Shown: positions 25,926-37,855, counted from the first letter of the stretch. The stretch: DNA of 61,799 nucleotides from Allosphingosinicella sp. (GCA_030447665.1 JAUJOJ010000008.1:72963-134761); one strand, 5' to 3'. Notes: generated from the letters alone by a model not told the origin. Numbers and translations: made by a program.

Positions 25926-26026
25926 GATGCCCAAACAGTTTAGCATCCCTTCGGTTCGGGGAAGCCGAATTAATCGCATGTTCAACCGCTTTGGGCGAAG
26001 CGCTGAGCATTCATGGAGATTGACCT

Positions 26027-26479
26027 TTGATCGACTGGAGCCCGGCGGTTCTCCTGCTGACGGCCCTGAGCGGCGTGCCGGAAACGGCATCGCCGGCCGA
26101 TCCCGTGCAAATCGCCCAGGTCTATATCCGCGAGCAGATCCTGATCCGGGTGCCCGCCAAGCTGCGCCAGGTGCAGCCCCCCACCATCGAGCCCGTGGAG
26201 TGGAAGGAAAAGAAGGGCCCCAAATGCGTGTCGATGCGCCTGATCGCGGGTGCCGCTCTGGTCGGCCAGAACAGCGTCGACCTCGTCTTCAAGGACAAGA
26301 GCCGCGTCCGTGCCAAGCTCGAGCGGAGCTGCCCCGCGCTCGATTATTATCGCGGCTTCTATGTCAGCCCGACCAAAGACGGCCAGATCTGCGCCGATCG
26401 TGATTTCATCCGTTCCCGCCTTGGCGGCCAGTGCGAAATCGACAAGTTCAAGACGCTCCGCGCCGAGAAGCGCGACTGA
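26027..26479 (+). CDS. Hypothetical secreted protein, 150 residues
   Basis: The TTG start gives a short hydrophobic N-terminus (WSPAVLLLTALSGVP) compatible with export, followed by a soluble domain. Four Cys residues (KCVSM, RSCPA, GQICAD, GQCEI) could form two disulfides, which fits a periplasmic protein. The sequence has no family that I recognise. It diverges from the FAD oxidoreductase across 101 bp and is followed by a large palindromic repeat. Codon use matches the neighbours, so it is likely a real gene. Confidence 0.65.
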   Translation: MIDWSPAVLLLTALSGVPETASPADPVQIAQVYIREQILIRVPAKLRQVQPPTIEPVEWKEKKGPKCVSMRLIAGAALVGQNSVDLVFKDKSRVRAKLERSCPALDYYRGFYVSPTKDGQICADRDFIRSRLGGQCEIDKFKTLRAEKRD

Positions 26480-26480
26480 A

Positions 26481-26620
26481 TGCCTGTTTGGAAATGCACT
26501 CAGGAGCGCATTCCCGGGTTCGAGGCCAGCCCGCTCCCCCACCCAGCCCCGATGCAATCATACTGTCGTCGGGAGGCTGGGTGGGGGAGCGGGCCGGAAC
26601 CGCATTCCTAGAGAGGCTCT
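26481..26620. repeat. Large dispersed palindrome, GCCTGTTTGG family, copy 1
   Basis: Perfect 19-bp arms CCCGCTCCCCCACCCAGCC (26530-26548) and its inverse (26575-26593) frame a 26-nt loop containing GCAATCATACTGTCGTCGG. The element begins TGCCTGTTTGG and ends ACCGCATTCC...AGGCTCT. The same ends and core occur at 39421-39556, where the core is inverted relative to the ends. Confidence 0.8.
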
Positions 26621-26706
26621 TCGCTTCGCTTGACAATTTCCGCCCTCTGCTATCAAGCCTCGACCAGCAGCTTATCTTAAAAGCGCAAACTTTCCGGACC
26701 TTTTGA

Positions 26707-28083
26707 ATGACCTTTGCCGATCTCGGCCTTTCCGACGAATTGCTCCGCGCCCTGGGCGATTCCGGCTATGACGAGCCGACGCCGATCCAGCGCCAGGCGA
26801 TCCCGTCCGTGCTGATGGCACGCGATCTGGTCGGCATCGCGCAGACCGGCACCGGCAAGACCGCCGCCTTCGTGCTGCCGATGATCGACATCCTAGGGGA
26901 GGGGCGCAGCCGCGCGCGGATGCCGCGCTCGCTGATCCTCGAGCCGACGCGTGAGCTTGCCGCCCAGGTCTCCGAAAATTTCGAGAAATACGGCAAATAT
27001 CACAAGCTCTCGATGGCGCTGCTCATCGGCGGCACCAACATGGCCGACCAGATCAAGAAGCTAGAAAAGGGCGTCGACGTGCTGATCGCGACGCCGGGCC
27101 GGCTGATGGACCTGTTCGGCCGCGGCAAGATCCTGCTCACCGGCTGCAACCTGCTCGTCATCGACGAGGCGGACCGGATGCTCGACATGGGCTTCATCCC
27201 GGATATCGAGGAAATCTGCACCAAGCTGCCGACCAACCGGCAGACCCTGCTCTTCTCGGCGACCATGCCGGCTCCGATCAAGAAGCTCGCCGACAAGTTC
27301 CTGTCGAACCCGAAGACGATCGAGGTGTCGCGCCCGGCCTCGTCGAACCTGCTGATCGACCAACGTATCGTTCGCGTCGACGCGCGCAGGAAGAAGGATG
27401 CGCTCGTTCGTCTGCTGCAGGCGGTGGAAGTCAGCAACGCGATCATCTTTTCCAACCGCAAGACGACCGTACGCGAGCTCGCCCAAAGCCTGCAGCGGAG
27501 CGGCTTTCGCGCGGGTCAGATCCACGGCGACATGGAGCAGCCCGAGCGGATCAAGGAGCTCGACCGGTTCAAGGCCGGCGAGATCAACATCCTCGTCGCC
27601 TCCGACGTCGCCGCGCGCGGACTCGACATCAAGGGCGTCAGCCACGTCTTCAACTTCGACGTTCCCTGGCAGCCGGACGATTATATCCACCGGATCGGCC
27701 GCACCGGCCGCGCCGGCGCGACAGGCACAGCGGTGACGCTGGCAACCAAGGACGACGCCGAAGCGGTCGCATCGATCGAGAAGCTGATCGGCAGCAAGAT
27801 CCCCGAGGTCGAGGGCTCGGCTGAACCGTCTCGCGAGGAGCCCGCGGAGGCGAAGCCCGCCCGCAAGCCCCGCGCCAGGAAGGCGCCGGAGCCAAACGGC
27901 CAGGCTGCCGAGGCCGAGCCGAAACCCGAAATACGCAAGGAGCGGCCGGCGCGGCCCGAACGCGGCCGCCGCGACCGTCCAAAGGCCGAGCCCGAGCGGC
28001 GGGAGGCGGAAGCCGCGCTGGCCGACGACGACGACTGGAACGGGCCGGTGCCAAGCTTCCTCGGCCAGGGCTTCGGCACCTAG
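26707..28083 (+). CDS. DEAD-box RNA helicase (RhlE-like)
   Basis: The 458-residue protein has all core motifs in order: Q motif with Gln28, AQTGTGKT (45-52), PTRELAAQ near 80, TPGRLMDL near 130, DEAD at 153-156, SAT at 184-186, and in the second RecA domain ARGLDI and HRIGRTGR near residues 305-335. The last 90 residues are a charged, Pro/Ala/Glu/Arg-rich disordered tail, as in RhlE and other cold- or ribosome-associated helicases. It probably remodels rRNA or mRNA. The DUF1289 gene follows after 5 nt, so both may be co-transcribed. Confidence 0.95.
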   Translation: MTFADLGLSDELLRALGDSGYDEPTPIQRQAIPSVLMARDLVGIAQTGTGKTAAFVLPMIDILGEGRSRARMPRSLILEPTRELAAQVSENFEKYGKYHKLSMALLIGGTNMADQIKKLEKGVDVLIATPGRLMDLFGRGKILLTGCNLLVIDEADRMLDMGFIPDIEEICTKLPTNRQTLLFSATMPAPIKKLADKFLSNPKTIEVSRPASSNLLIDQRIVRVDARRKKDALVRLLQAVEVSNAIIFSNRKTTVRELAQSLQRSGFRAGQIHGDMEQPERIKELDRFKAGEINILVASDVAARGLDIKGVSHVFNFDVPWQPDDYIHRIGRTGRAGATGTAVTLATKDDAEAVASIEKLIGSKIPEVEGSAEPSREEPAEAKPARKPRARKAPEPNGQAAEAEPKPEIRKERPARPERGRRDRPKAEPERREAEAALADDDDWNGPVPSFLGQGFGT

Positions 28084-28088
28084 GCCGG

Positions 28089-28280
28089 ATGGTGGAGGCG
28101 GTGCCCTCCCCCTGCAGCCTCGTCTGCACGCTCGATGCGCACGACATCTGCCTGGGATGCGGGCGAACGCTGGATGAAATTGCCGAATGGACCGCGGCCA
28201 GGGAGGATCGGCGGCTGGTCATCGCGGCAGCGGCATCGAAGCGCTTGAAAGCACCTCGTTCCTTAGGGAAGCATGTATGA
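28089..28280 (+). CDS. DUF1289 domain protein (small Cys-rich)
   Basis: The 63-residue protein shows the DUF1289 pattern: PSPCSLVCTLDAHDICLGCGRTLDEIAEW, with four Cys residues (8, 12, 21 and 24 approximately) likely to bind a metal. The conserved EIAEW follows. The family is common in proteobacteria and has no settled biochemical role. It starts 5 nt after the helicase stop and its own stop overlaps the next ATG in an ATGA junction, so it lies in a three-gene run. Confidence 0.9.
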   Translation: MVEAVPSPCSLVCTLDAHDICLGCGRTLDEIAEWTAAREDRRLVIAAAASKRLKAPRSLGKHV

Positions 28281-29053
28281 CCATGATCGCTGCTCTCCTG
28301 ACGCTCCTCGTCGCTTCCTTAGCGCCCGCCCCCTCCACGGCGCACGCCGAGATCCCCGTCTTCACGTACGAAATCACGCGCAGCTATCCGCACGATCCGG
28401 ACGCCTTCACCCAAGGGCTCTTCTTTCGTGACGGCCTGCTGTACGAGAGCACCGGGCTGGAGGGACGCTCGACCATCCGCAAGGTGCGGATCCAAGATGG
28501 CAAGGTGCTGCAGTCCGCCTCGCTTCCGCCGCGCCAGTTCGGCGAGGGCAGCACCGACTGGGGCAGCGAGATCATCAGCATCACCTGGAAGAATCATATC
28601 GGCCACCGCTGGGACCGATCGACGCTGAAGCCGAAATCCACCTTCCGCTACTCCGGCGAGGGCTGGGGCCTCACCAATGACGGCCGCAACCTGATCCTCA
28701 GCGACGGCACGCATTGGCTCCGCTTCCTGGATCCGGCGACCTTCAAGGAACGGCGCCGGATCAGGGTCACCGCCGCCGGCCGGCCCATCGATCAGCTGAA
28801 TGAACTCGAGTGGATGAAGGGCGAGGTCCTCGCCAATATATGGCAAACCGACATCATCGCCCGGATCGATCCGGGCACCGGCGCCGTCAAAGGCTGGATC
28901 AACCTCGCGGGCCTTGAGCGGGCGGCCGGCGGAAGCCGCCCCGACAACGTGCTCAACGGCATCGCCTATGACCGGGCCGGAGACCGCCTGTTCGTCACCG
29001 GCAAGCGCTGGTCGAAATTGTTCGAGATCAAGCTGAAGCCGGCCAAAAGCTGA
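28277..29053 (+). CDS. Glutaminyl-peptide cyclotransferase (plant/bacterial type)
   Basis: The 258-residue protein has a cleavable signal peptide (MTMIAALLTLLVASLAPAPSTAHA). It is followed by a five-bladed beta-propeller-type sequence with the family motifs SYPHDPDAFTQGLFF near residues 36-50, LYESTGLEGRSTIRK near 55, and LNELEWMKGEVLANIW near residue 175. These enzymes convert N-terminal Gln to pyroglutamate in exported proteins. The ATG at 28277 overlaps the DUF1289 stop. It is a periplasmic protein. Confidence 0.9.
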   Translation: MTMIAALLTLLVASLAPAPSTAHAEIPVFTYEITRSYPHDPDAFTQGLFFRDGLLYESTGLEGRSTIRKVRIQDGKVLQSASLPPRQFGEGSTDWGSEIISITWKNHIGHRWDRSTLKPKSTFRYSGEGWGLTNDGRNLILSDGTHWLRFLDPATFKERRRIRVTAAGRPIDQLNELEWMKGEVLANIWQTDIIARIDPGTGAVKGWINLAGLERAAGGSRPDNVLNGIAYDRAGDRLFVTGKRWSKLFEIKLKPAKS

Positions 29054-29113
29054 GCAAACCGACGGGGCTGACGATCTGCCTCGGGCGGGAGCCTGTGCGG
29101 GTCCCGCCATGCG

Positions 29114-31627
29114 TCAGAGGCCCACCACGCCTCCATCATTCTTCGTGATGACTATTGTGGCAGATCGCGGCCGAGAGCCCGGTGCGGGGCCGCTTTGGCT
29201 CGCCGGCCAATTGCTGGTGGGACTGGCGGGCGTTCCGTCCTCGCCGGGGTGCTGAACGTTGATGAAGAGGGAGCGACCGTCGGGCGTGGAATCGATGCCG
29301 GTAATTTCGCACTCCTTTGGACCCGTCAGGAACCGCCGGACCGTAGCGGTGGTGGCTTCGGCGCCGACCAATGTGGTCTGGGTGCCCGTGCGGGTACCGT
29401 CATTGTTGGTCACGGTCCGACTGCCGCCGTCGCCGGTCACGCCCGGCATGGCGGCGAGCAGCTGGTTGTTGGTCTGATCGGTATAGGCGCCGTCGTCCGT
29501 CTCGATCCAGAGCACCGGCTTCACCAGCCCCGACGGATTGGTGGGCCGAGCGAACCACAGGCCGTCGGGACTCGAGAAATCGTTCTCCGCCGTCAGGCCG
29601 GAGAGGTTGATGTTCTGCCGATCCAGATTGGCGCCTGCCCCGAACAGGTAAATGTCCCAGCGGAAGCCGGTCGCCTCGGAATTGTCCCCGCTCTCCCGCA
29701 GCCGAAGGATATGGCCGTTGGCATTGCCCACGGTCCGTCCGAGCGGGCTGTTCGGATCCTGGAGCGTCTCGCCGAACGGCGCCTTCGGATCCACATAGGC
29801 CCGCGGATTGGCAGCGTCGGTGTTCGCGGCGGTGCGCTGGCTGTTGTTGGTGAGCGTGATGTACATCTCTCCGGTTTGCGGGTTGACCGCCGTCCATTCG
29901 GGACGGTCCATCCTGGTGGCGCCGAGCGCGTCCGCGGCGAGGCGCGTGTGGATCAGGACGTCGGCCTGGTCCTGGAAGGCGAAGCTCGCATTGGCGGCGG
30001 TCAGCGGCCCCTGGCCGAAGGTGAGCGGCAGCCAGGTGCCGCTGCCGTCCGCATTGAACCTGGCGACATAGAGCGTGCCGGAATCGAGATACTTGTCGCC
30101 GACCGCGAGCCGGTCCGCCGCCTGAGCATCGGCGGCAGCCCAGGGCGTGCTCGACACGAACTTGAAGATATATTCGTTCCGCGCGTCGTCCCCCATGTAA
30201 AAGGTCGGCCGGCGCTCGGCGACGAAGTTGGCGGGCCACGCGCCCTCGTGGTTCATGCGGCCGAGCGCGGTGCGCTTCCGCGGCGCCTTTGTGGAATCGT
30301 AGGGGTCCAGCTCCACAACCCAGCCGAATTGGTTGGGCTCGTTTCGGAAGTCGGCGGCCGGCCCGGAGGCGTTCGGATCGACCTGCGCGTCCCAGCGGCG
30401 GTAGATGGTGCTCGACTGGTCCGCCGGCCTCACCGCCGACCAGCCGTAATTGCCGCCCGAGCTGGTGACGCCGTAGCGGGCGAGCGCCGCCACTTCCCGC
30501 GCGCTGCGCCGCGGATTGTCGGCGGAAGCGGGACGGCGGAAATAGCCGGCCCAATTCTCCTCGCAGGTGAGGTTGGTGCCCCAGGCGGTGACGCCATTCG
30601 GGCAATTGTTGATCGTCCCGCGGCCTTGCGTCCCGTCGGGCGAGAACAAGGTCCTGAGCTGCGCGTTGCCGCGTGCAGGCCCGGCGATCTGCATTGGCGT
30701 CAAGGGAGTGATGCGCCGGTTCAGCGGCGAGGATTGATTGTAGCTCCAGGCCCCGCCCGACCCGCGGCCGACCTCGACGACGCTGAGGCCGTGCGCTTCC
30801 ATTTCCTTCAGCGCCTCCGCCTCGGGTCGCGACTGGCCGCTGCCGGTCCCGGTGGGGCCGTTCGGATGCAGATAGGCCTGCGTGATGTTTTCGTGGTTCA
30901 TCACCAGGAGGCCGCGATTGCTGTTATGGTCGTTGCGGCCGTTCCCGCTCGCTTCGAGCCCGTAATAGTAAAGCGCGTCGTGGTGGTCGCCCGCCCGGCC
31001 CGCGAAGTTGGTATCCGTGCCGTTGTTCGCATAGGCAGGGACATCGGCCCTGATCGGGTCGCCGAGCCGATAAAGAACGGTGGCGGTATATCCGGCGGGC
31101 ACCGTCACGATGTCGTTCAGGTTCTTCGGCACCGCCTGGAAATCGAGCCGTCCCATATCGACAGTGATCGTGCTTTCCGCCGATTTCGAGGCGACGCCGT
31201 TTGCGCTCGCCGTAAAGCGGAACACGAGCGGCGTCGCAGCGGAGACGCTCGGGGCGATGAAGCTTGCCTCGGGCGTGCCGGCGTTGATGATCGTCACCGG
31301 CGGTCCCAAAACCTGCTCCCATTGGACCGACACCCCCTGGGCGGTGCCGCCGGCCTGGGCGTTCAGCATCACCAGCTTTCCCGAGGTGGTCTGGCCGCTC
31401 GATCCGGCCGTGACGACAAGCGTCTGCCCGCCGCCGCCCTTGCCGTCGTCCTTGCAGGCGGCCAGGAAGCTCGAGCCCATGAACGCAGCCGTTGCCGCGG
31501 CCAGGCCGCTCAGCGTCTGGCGCCGCGAGTAGCGGATTTCAACGAGGCGCTGGAGCGTCGGATTGCCGGATGGATTGGTATCCACGTCGCCGTCTGAATA
31601 GCCGCAGGATAGCGCAGGATTATCCAT
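29114..31627 (-). CDS. PhoX/DUF839 family protein, Tat-exported lipoprotein with a PKD-like domain
   Basis: The 837-residue protein has twin-arginine R35-R36 (YSRRQTLSG) followed by a hydrophobic stretch and lipobox LAAC with Cys58. This suggests a folded, cofactor-bearing lipoprotein. Residues about 70-155 look like an Ig/PKD-type beta domain. From about 155 the PhoX beta-propeller begins, with NHENITQAYLHPNGP and CEENWAGYFRRP-type motifs near residues 240 and 360. PhoX enzymes are Ca/Fe-dependent alkaline phosphatases; in sphingomonads many homologues are annotated only as DUF839. GGGGGATC precedes the ATG. Confidence 0.88.
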   Translation of the reverse strand: MDNPALSCGYSDGDVDTNPSGNPTLQRLVEIRYSRRQTLSGLAAATAAFMGSSFLAACKDDGKGGGGQTLVVTAGSSGQTTSGKLVMLNAQAGGTAQGVSVQWEQVLGPPVTIINAGTPEASFIAPSVSAATPLVFRFTASANGVASKSAESTITVDMGRLDFQAVPKNLNDIVTVPAGYTATVLYRLGDPIRADVPAYANNGTDTNFAGRAGDHHDALYYYGLEASGNGRNDHNSNRGLLVMNHENITQAYLHPNGPTGTGSGQSRPEAEALKEMEAHGLSVVEVGRGSGGAWSYNQSSPLNRRITPLTPMQIAGPARGNAQLRTLFSPDGTQGRGTINNCPNGVTAWGTNLTCEENWAGYFRRPASADNPRRSAREVAALARYGVTSSGGNYGWSAVRPADQSSTIYRRWDAQVDPNASGPAADFRNEPNQFGWVVELDPYDSTKAPRKRTALGRMNHEGAWPANFVAERRPTFYMGDDARNEYIFKFVSSTPWAAADAQAADRLAVGDKYLDSGTLYVARFNADGSGTWLPLTFGQGPLTAANASFAFQDQADVLIHTRLAADALGATRMDRPEWTAVNPQTGEMYITLTNNSQRTAANTDAANPRAYVDPKAPFGETLQDPNSPLGRTVGNANGHILRLRESGDNSEATGFRWDIYLFGAGANLDRQNINLSGLTAENDFSSPDGLWFARPTNPSGLVKPVLWIETDDGAYTDQTNNQLLAAMPGVTGDGGSRTVTNNDGTRTGTQTTLVGAEATTATVRRFLTGPKECEITGIDSTPDGRSLFINVQHPGEDGTPASPTSNWPASQSGPAPGSRPRSATIVITKNDGGVVGL

Positions 31628-31763
31628 CTGATCCCCCTTTTAGAATCGGGAGCGTCAATCCGCTCCTTCACCGAGCCGGATAGAGGATTGATGTGGCACG
31701 CCCCGGTCGCTTCGAAGGCAGCTGATTTGCCGGTCCGTGTCTGTTTCAAGACAAAGGCGGGCG

Positions 31764-32912
<1,149 letters not shown>

Positions 32913-32913
<1 letters not shown>

Positions 32914-34166
32914 CACGCTTCGGCCGGGGCTGCTTCCACTTCACCCTTCCGCCCCAACACCGACGTGACCGACAGATCGGCGGTCACGTTGGTGATCGTA
33001 TAGAAGATGTCGGGGATCGTATCGACGGCAAGGAACAGCGGCAGCAGCTCGATCGGTATGCCCGCCGCCAGCGCCGGCGGCGCGTAGGCGGCGAAGAAGG
33101 TGATCTGATTGGGAAGCCCTGCGATCACCAGGGTGTTGATGGTGGCCAGCGCGACGATGATCGCCATCTGGGGGAGCCCGACCTGCGTTCCGGTCATGCG
33201 CGCCATGGCGAGCGCTACTATGACGATGCTGGCGGGCGCCGCGATCCGGAACACCGCCACGGCGAGCGGGAGCACCACCGATGATGTACCCCCCGGCAGG
33301 TTGAGCCGTTCGGCGCCGGCGAGCATCGGCGGAAGCGATGCCAGCGAGGACTGGGTGCTCGCCGCCACCGCCTGGGCCGGAGCGGCGGCGCGGGCGAACG
33401 CGCCCGGCCTCACCCGGCCGGCAAGCATCGCCAGCGGATACATGGAAAGGCCGAGGATGAGCGTGATGAGGATCTGTACCAGCACATAATGCGCCAACGC
33501 CGCGCCTGCCCCGAGGCCGAGCCGCGCCGCGAGCGCAAAGGCCAGCGCAAAGACGCCGATCGGGGCGAGCAGGAGCACCCAGCGGACGATCACCAGCATC
33601 GCCTCGGCGATTGTCGCGAAGAAGGCGAGCACGGGGCGGCCGCCCTCGTTCGGCAGCCGGGCGGCGGCGATCCCGAACAGGATCGCGAAAATGGTGAGCG
33701 GCACGATCGCGCCCTCCGCGGCCGCCGAGACCGGGTTGGTCGGGATCAGGGTCCGGAACCATTCGCCGACGGCGGGGATCTGCGGCGTCTCGCCGGCCGG
33801 AAGGCTCGCCCGCAGCGCCTGCAGGGCCTGCGGAGAGGGCGACCAGGTGCCGAGCAGCAACGGCCCCAGCAAAGCGGCGAGGAGCGCGGAACCGAGCAGA
33901 AGAACGGCAAAAAGCATGAAGGCACGGCGCGTAAGTCCGCCCGCGCCGGTGGTCGCGGCCGCCGCCGCAATGCCGGTGACGATCAGCGAGAAGACCAGCG
34001 GAACGACCGTCATCCTGAGCGCGTCGAGCCACAGCCCGCCCACCGCGCTGGCCCAGTCCGCGGTTCGCTCCATCGGCCAGCCGGCCCAGGCGCCAAGGGC
34101 GCCGACCGCCAGGCCTAGGGCGAGGCCGGCGAGGATGCGGAACGGGTTCAATGTCGGGGTTTTCAA
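32913..34166 (-). CDS. Dicarboxylate/amino acid:cation symporter (SLC1/DAACS family)
   Basis: The 417-residue protein has eight helices and two re-entrant loops. [18 protein letters not shown] near residue 48, [12 protein letters not shown] near 270, the [17 protein letters not shown] stretch near 290 and [20 protein letters not shown] near 380 are SLC1 signatures. Family members co-import glutamate, aspartate or C4-dicarboxylates with Na+ or H+. The TTG start overlaps the putA stop (TTGA) and the stop overlaps tgt. Linkage to putA suggests a role with proline or glutamate. Confidence 0.9.
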
Positions 34167-37100
34167 AGTCCGACATCCTCCAGCGAGAGGAGCGTGGCAT
34201 TGCCGCCGGAGGACGTGGTGTCGGTGCTCGTCACCCGCTCGGCGCAGAAGCGCGGGAGATAGTGCGGCCCGCCCGCTTTGGGCCCGGTGCCGGAAAGGCC
34301 CTCCCCGCCGAACGGCTGCGATCCGACGATCGCGCCGATCATCGAGCGGTTGACGTAGAGATTGCCGACCTTCGCTACCTCCTCCACCGCCTCGGCCGCG
34401 CGCGCAATGCGGCTGTGAAGGCCCATTGTAAGGCCAAAGCCGGTCGCGTTCACCCGCGCCACCGTCTCGCCCAGCTGCCCGGCCTTCCAGGTGGTGACAT
34501 GCAGCAGCGGCCCGAAATGTTCGCAGCGGACATGCTCGATTTCGGGCACGCCGATCATGGTTGGAGGCACGAACAAGCCCCTCTCCGGCACCGGGATCGT
34601 CTTCAGCCAGCTATTCTGCTTGGCGTGGCGATGCGCCATCAGCCGGTCATAGGCGCCCTGGTCGATCACCGGCCCGACATCGGTTCTCGGGTCGGCGGGA
34701 TCGCCCACCACCAAAGTATCCATCGCCCCCGACAGCATCTCCAGCGTCCGGTCGGCAATCTCCTCCTGGAGAAGCAGCACCCGCAGCGCCGAGCAGCGCT
34801 GCCCGGCCGAGCGGAAGGAGGAGGTGACGACGTCCGCCACCACCTGTTCCGGAAGCGCGGTGGAATCGACGATCATCGCGTTGATGCCGCCCGTCTCGGC
34901 GATCAGCGGCACGATCGGCCGTTCGTCATCTTCGAGCAAAGTGCGCGCGATCCGCTTCGCCGTGGCGGTCGAGCCGGTGAAGGCGACGCCCGCGATCCGA
35001 ACATCCTCCATCAGCGCCTGCCCGATCGCCGGCCCGCCGACCGCGAGCACGAGCGCGTCCTCGGGGATGCCGGCGCTGTGCGCGAGGCCGACCGCATGAG
35101 CCGCGATCTCCGGCGTCTGCGGCGCGGGCTTGGCGACGACGGTGTTGCCGGCGACCAGCGCCGCCGCCACCTGCCCGAGGAAGATGGCGAGCGGGAAATT
35201 CCAGGGGGCGATGCACACCCAGGTGCCTCGGCCTTCCATGCGGATCACGTTGCGCTCGCCGGTTGGCCCCGGGAGTTCGATCGGCTGGAGCCGTTCACGC
35301 GCCTGCGCCGCGTAATAGCGGCAGAAATCGACCGCCTCGCGCACTTCGCCGAGCGCATCGGGGATCGTTTTGTAGGCTTCCTGCACCGCCAGGGCCATCA
35401 GCGTATCGCGCTCCTGCTCGAGCAGGTCCGCGAGCCGGTCGAGGCAGGCGGCGCGCTGTTCGACGCTTTGCATCGACCAGGATGGGAAAGCTCCCAGCGC
35501 CCGGGTGACGGCACGGGTCGCCTGCTCCTTCTCCGGCACCGGCGCGTGCTCCGGCTGGGCATAAGAGCCGCGGTTCCGGCCGTTGGCGAGGAACGGCAGC
35601 GGCGTCTGCACCAGCTTCGCCACCCGCTCCAGCTCGGGCCCGTGCGAAAGGTCGAGCCCCGTGCTGTTCTTCCGCTCCGGCGCGAACAAATCCTCGGGAA
35701 GCGGGATCGAGGGGTGGCGCTTGCCGCCGACCGCCGCGACCTTCGCGACTGGGTCGGCAAGGATATCCGCGTCGGTCAGCCGCTCGTCGGCAAGCTGGTG
35801 GACGAAGCTCGAATTGGCACCATTCTCCAGCAGCCGTCGGACGAGATAGGCCAGCAGGTCCCGGTGCCCGCCGACGGGCGCGTAGATGCGTGTGTGACAG
35901 CCCTCCTCCCGCACCAGCCGCTCGTAGAGCCCCTCGCCCATACCGTGCAGCCGCTGGAATTCGAAGTCGCGCGACGTGCCCGCCCACTCGAGGATCGTTG
36001 CGACGGTGAGCGCATTGTGCGTCGCAAAGGCCGGATAGATGTTCCTGGCCGCCAGCATGTCCCGCGCGCAGGCAAGATAGGACACATCCGTTGCCGCCTT
36101 GCGGGTGAAGAGCGGATAATCGCGCAGGCCCTGCTCCTGCGTGTGCTTGATCTCGCTGTCCCAATAGGCGCCCTTCACCAGCCGAACCGCGATCCGCCGG
36201 CCGGTCGCGGCGCCGAGCGCATCGGCCCAGGCGAGCGTCGGGCGGCAGCGCTTGCCGTAGGCCTGGACCGCCATGCCGAGCCCGTCCCAGCCCTTGAGCG
36301 AGGGTAGCCCCGCCACTCGGGCGATGATGTCGAGGCTCATTTCGAGCCGCTCGCTTTCCTCGGCGTCGATCGTGAAGGCGATGCCGAACCGCTTTGCGAG
36401 CGTCGCCAGCGCTTCCACCTGCTCGGTGAGCGAGGAGACGCAGCGATCATAATACGCCACCTCGTAGCGCGGGTGGAGCGCCGACAGCTTCACCGAAATG
36501 GAATGGCCCTGATCGGCGACCTTGCCGACCGCCTTGATCGCATCCTCATAGGATCGGAAATAGCGCTCGCCGTCGGGGAATGTCCGCGCCGCCTCGCCCA
36601 GCATGTCGAAGCTGGCGGTGAAGCCCTGTTCTCCCGCTTCTTCATACGCCCGATCGCCTCGTCGATGGTGCGGCCCATGACGAAGATCTCACCCATCATC
36701 CGCATCGCCGCGCCCACGGCCTGGCGGACGAACGGCTCGCCCGCCCGCGCGATCAGCCGCTTCAGCGCGCTCGCCTGCTCGCTCTCGCTGACCAGCGCAC
36801 GGCCGATCACCAATCCCCATGTCGCGGAATTCACCAGCGTCGAATGCGACTTGCCGGCGTGCGCCTTCCAGTCGGCATTGCCGAGCTTGTCGGCGATGAG
36901 CTGGTCGGCGGTCTCAGGATCGGGCACGCGCAGGAACGCCTCGGCGAGTGACAGGAGCGCGATCCCCTCCGACGTGTTGAGCCGATATTCCTGCAGGAAC
37001 TGGTTCACCCAGCCCGACGACTGCGCCGCACGAAGCTCGGCCAGCATACCGAGCGCGCGATTCTCCACCCGCCTTCGCGATTCGGGATCGAGCGCCGCAT

Positions 37101-37188
37101 CCTTGAGCAGCGGCGCCAGCACGTCCGGTTCGGACGCACGATGGAGCCGCATGATGTCTGCACGGGCCGGTGCCGTAGCGTCCGCCAT
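34163..37188 (-). CDS. putA: Bifunctional proline dehydrogenase / L-glutamate-gamma-semialdehyde dehydrogenase (frameshifted)
   Basis: Two frames (36490-37188 and 34163-36604) join near 36630 and restore RTIDEAIGRMK...SFDMLGEAARTF. The reconstructed protein is about 1008 residues. It has a proline dehydrogenase barrel (HPRYEVAYYDR, LVKGAYWD, YAPVGGHRDLL) and then a P5C dehydrogenase with WNFPLAIFLGQ, catalytic Glu in ETGGINAMIV and Cys in GQRCSALRVL. No N-terminal ribbon-helix-helix is present, so it is an enzyme-only short PutA. AGGAGATCATC precedes the ATG at 37188. It heads the putA-SLC1-tgt run. Confidence 0.95.
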
Positions 37189-37243
37189 GATGATCTCCTG
37201 AAGGGCTTGAGTCTCGCCGGAAGGCGGCCTTAAACGCCCCCTA

Positions 37244-37354
37244 GAGCACTTCCCGAAAAAGTGGGAACCATTAAGTAGGTCGCCATGCCCTCCGGGCATG
37301 GCTGCGCAGTCCGGGGGATTGCGCACCTACTTAATTTTCGGCCGGTAAGTGCTC
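37244..37354. repeat. Nested palindrome: GAGCACTTCCCG element with a 66-bp clover-leaf in its loop
   Basis: The outer arms GAGCACTTCCCGAAAA and TTTTCGGCCGGTAAGTGCTC enclose 37270-37335. This insert has arms ATTAAGTAGGT/ACCTACTTAAT and two internal hairpins, GCCATGCCC/GGGCATGGC and TGCGCAGTCC/GGATTGCGCA. The parent palindrome without insert is at 45147-45195. The same composite, inverted, is at 43441-43540. It lies between putA and maoC. Confidence 0.85.
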
Positions 37355-37378
37355 CAGACAATGATTTGGAGTGGGCAG

Positions 37379-37835
37379 ATGCCGGTTGCCAGTCTCGACG
37401 AAATTCGCGGGAAGCTCGGCAGCGAAGTCGGCGTCTCGCCGTGGATCGAGATCGGTCAGGAGGCGATCGACAGCTTCGCGGACGTCACCGGCGATCATCA
37501 GTTCATCCATGTCGATCCGGAAGCGGCGGCGCGAACACCGTTCGGCGGCACCGTCGCCCACGGCTTTCTCACCCTTTCGCTGCTGAGCCAGATGGCGGCG
37601 CACGTCATGCGTGGTGCCGGACCACCTCAAGATGGCCGTCAATTACGGCTTCGACAGGGTCCGCTTCCTCGCCCCGGTCCGCTCCGGCGGCCGCGTCCGG
37701 GGCCGCTTCACGCTCGCAGCGATGCACGAGAAGCGGAGCGGCCAGTGGCAGTTCGTCCACCACGTCACCGTCGAGATCGAGGGCGGGGACAAACCCGCTC
37801 TTACCGCCGACTGGATCGGCCTTATCTTTCTCTGA
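37379..37835 (+). CDS. MaoC family (R)-enoyl-CoA hydratase-like protein (frameshifted)
   Basis: The first frame gives [14 protein letters not shown] and the hydratase-2 motif [18 protein letters not shown] near residues 35-52, whose Asp and His are catalytic. It continues [16 protein letters not shown]. The frame slips near 37610, and the second frame supplies [21 protein letters not shown] and the closing strand ending WIGLIFL. The joined length of about 151 residues is typical of single-hotdog MaoC proteins. It hydrates trans-2-enoyl-CoA in beta-oxidation or feeds PHA synthesis. The thiolase starts 20 nt downstream. Confidence 0.88.
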
Positions 37836-37855
37836 TCACCCAAGGAGCCCAAATC

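Noticed and set aside
29195..31597. 800-residue plus-strand ORF opposite phoX
   Set aside because: Arg/Gly/Ala-rich composition typical of antisense reading through GC-rich codons; the minus-strand protein has Tat, lipobox and PhoX motifs.
34151..36307. 718-residue plus-strand ORF opposite putA
   Set aside because: Antisense shadow; the minus strand encodes all PutA catalytic motifs.
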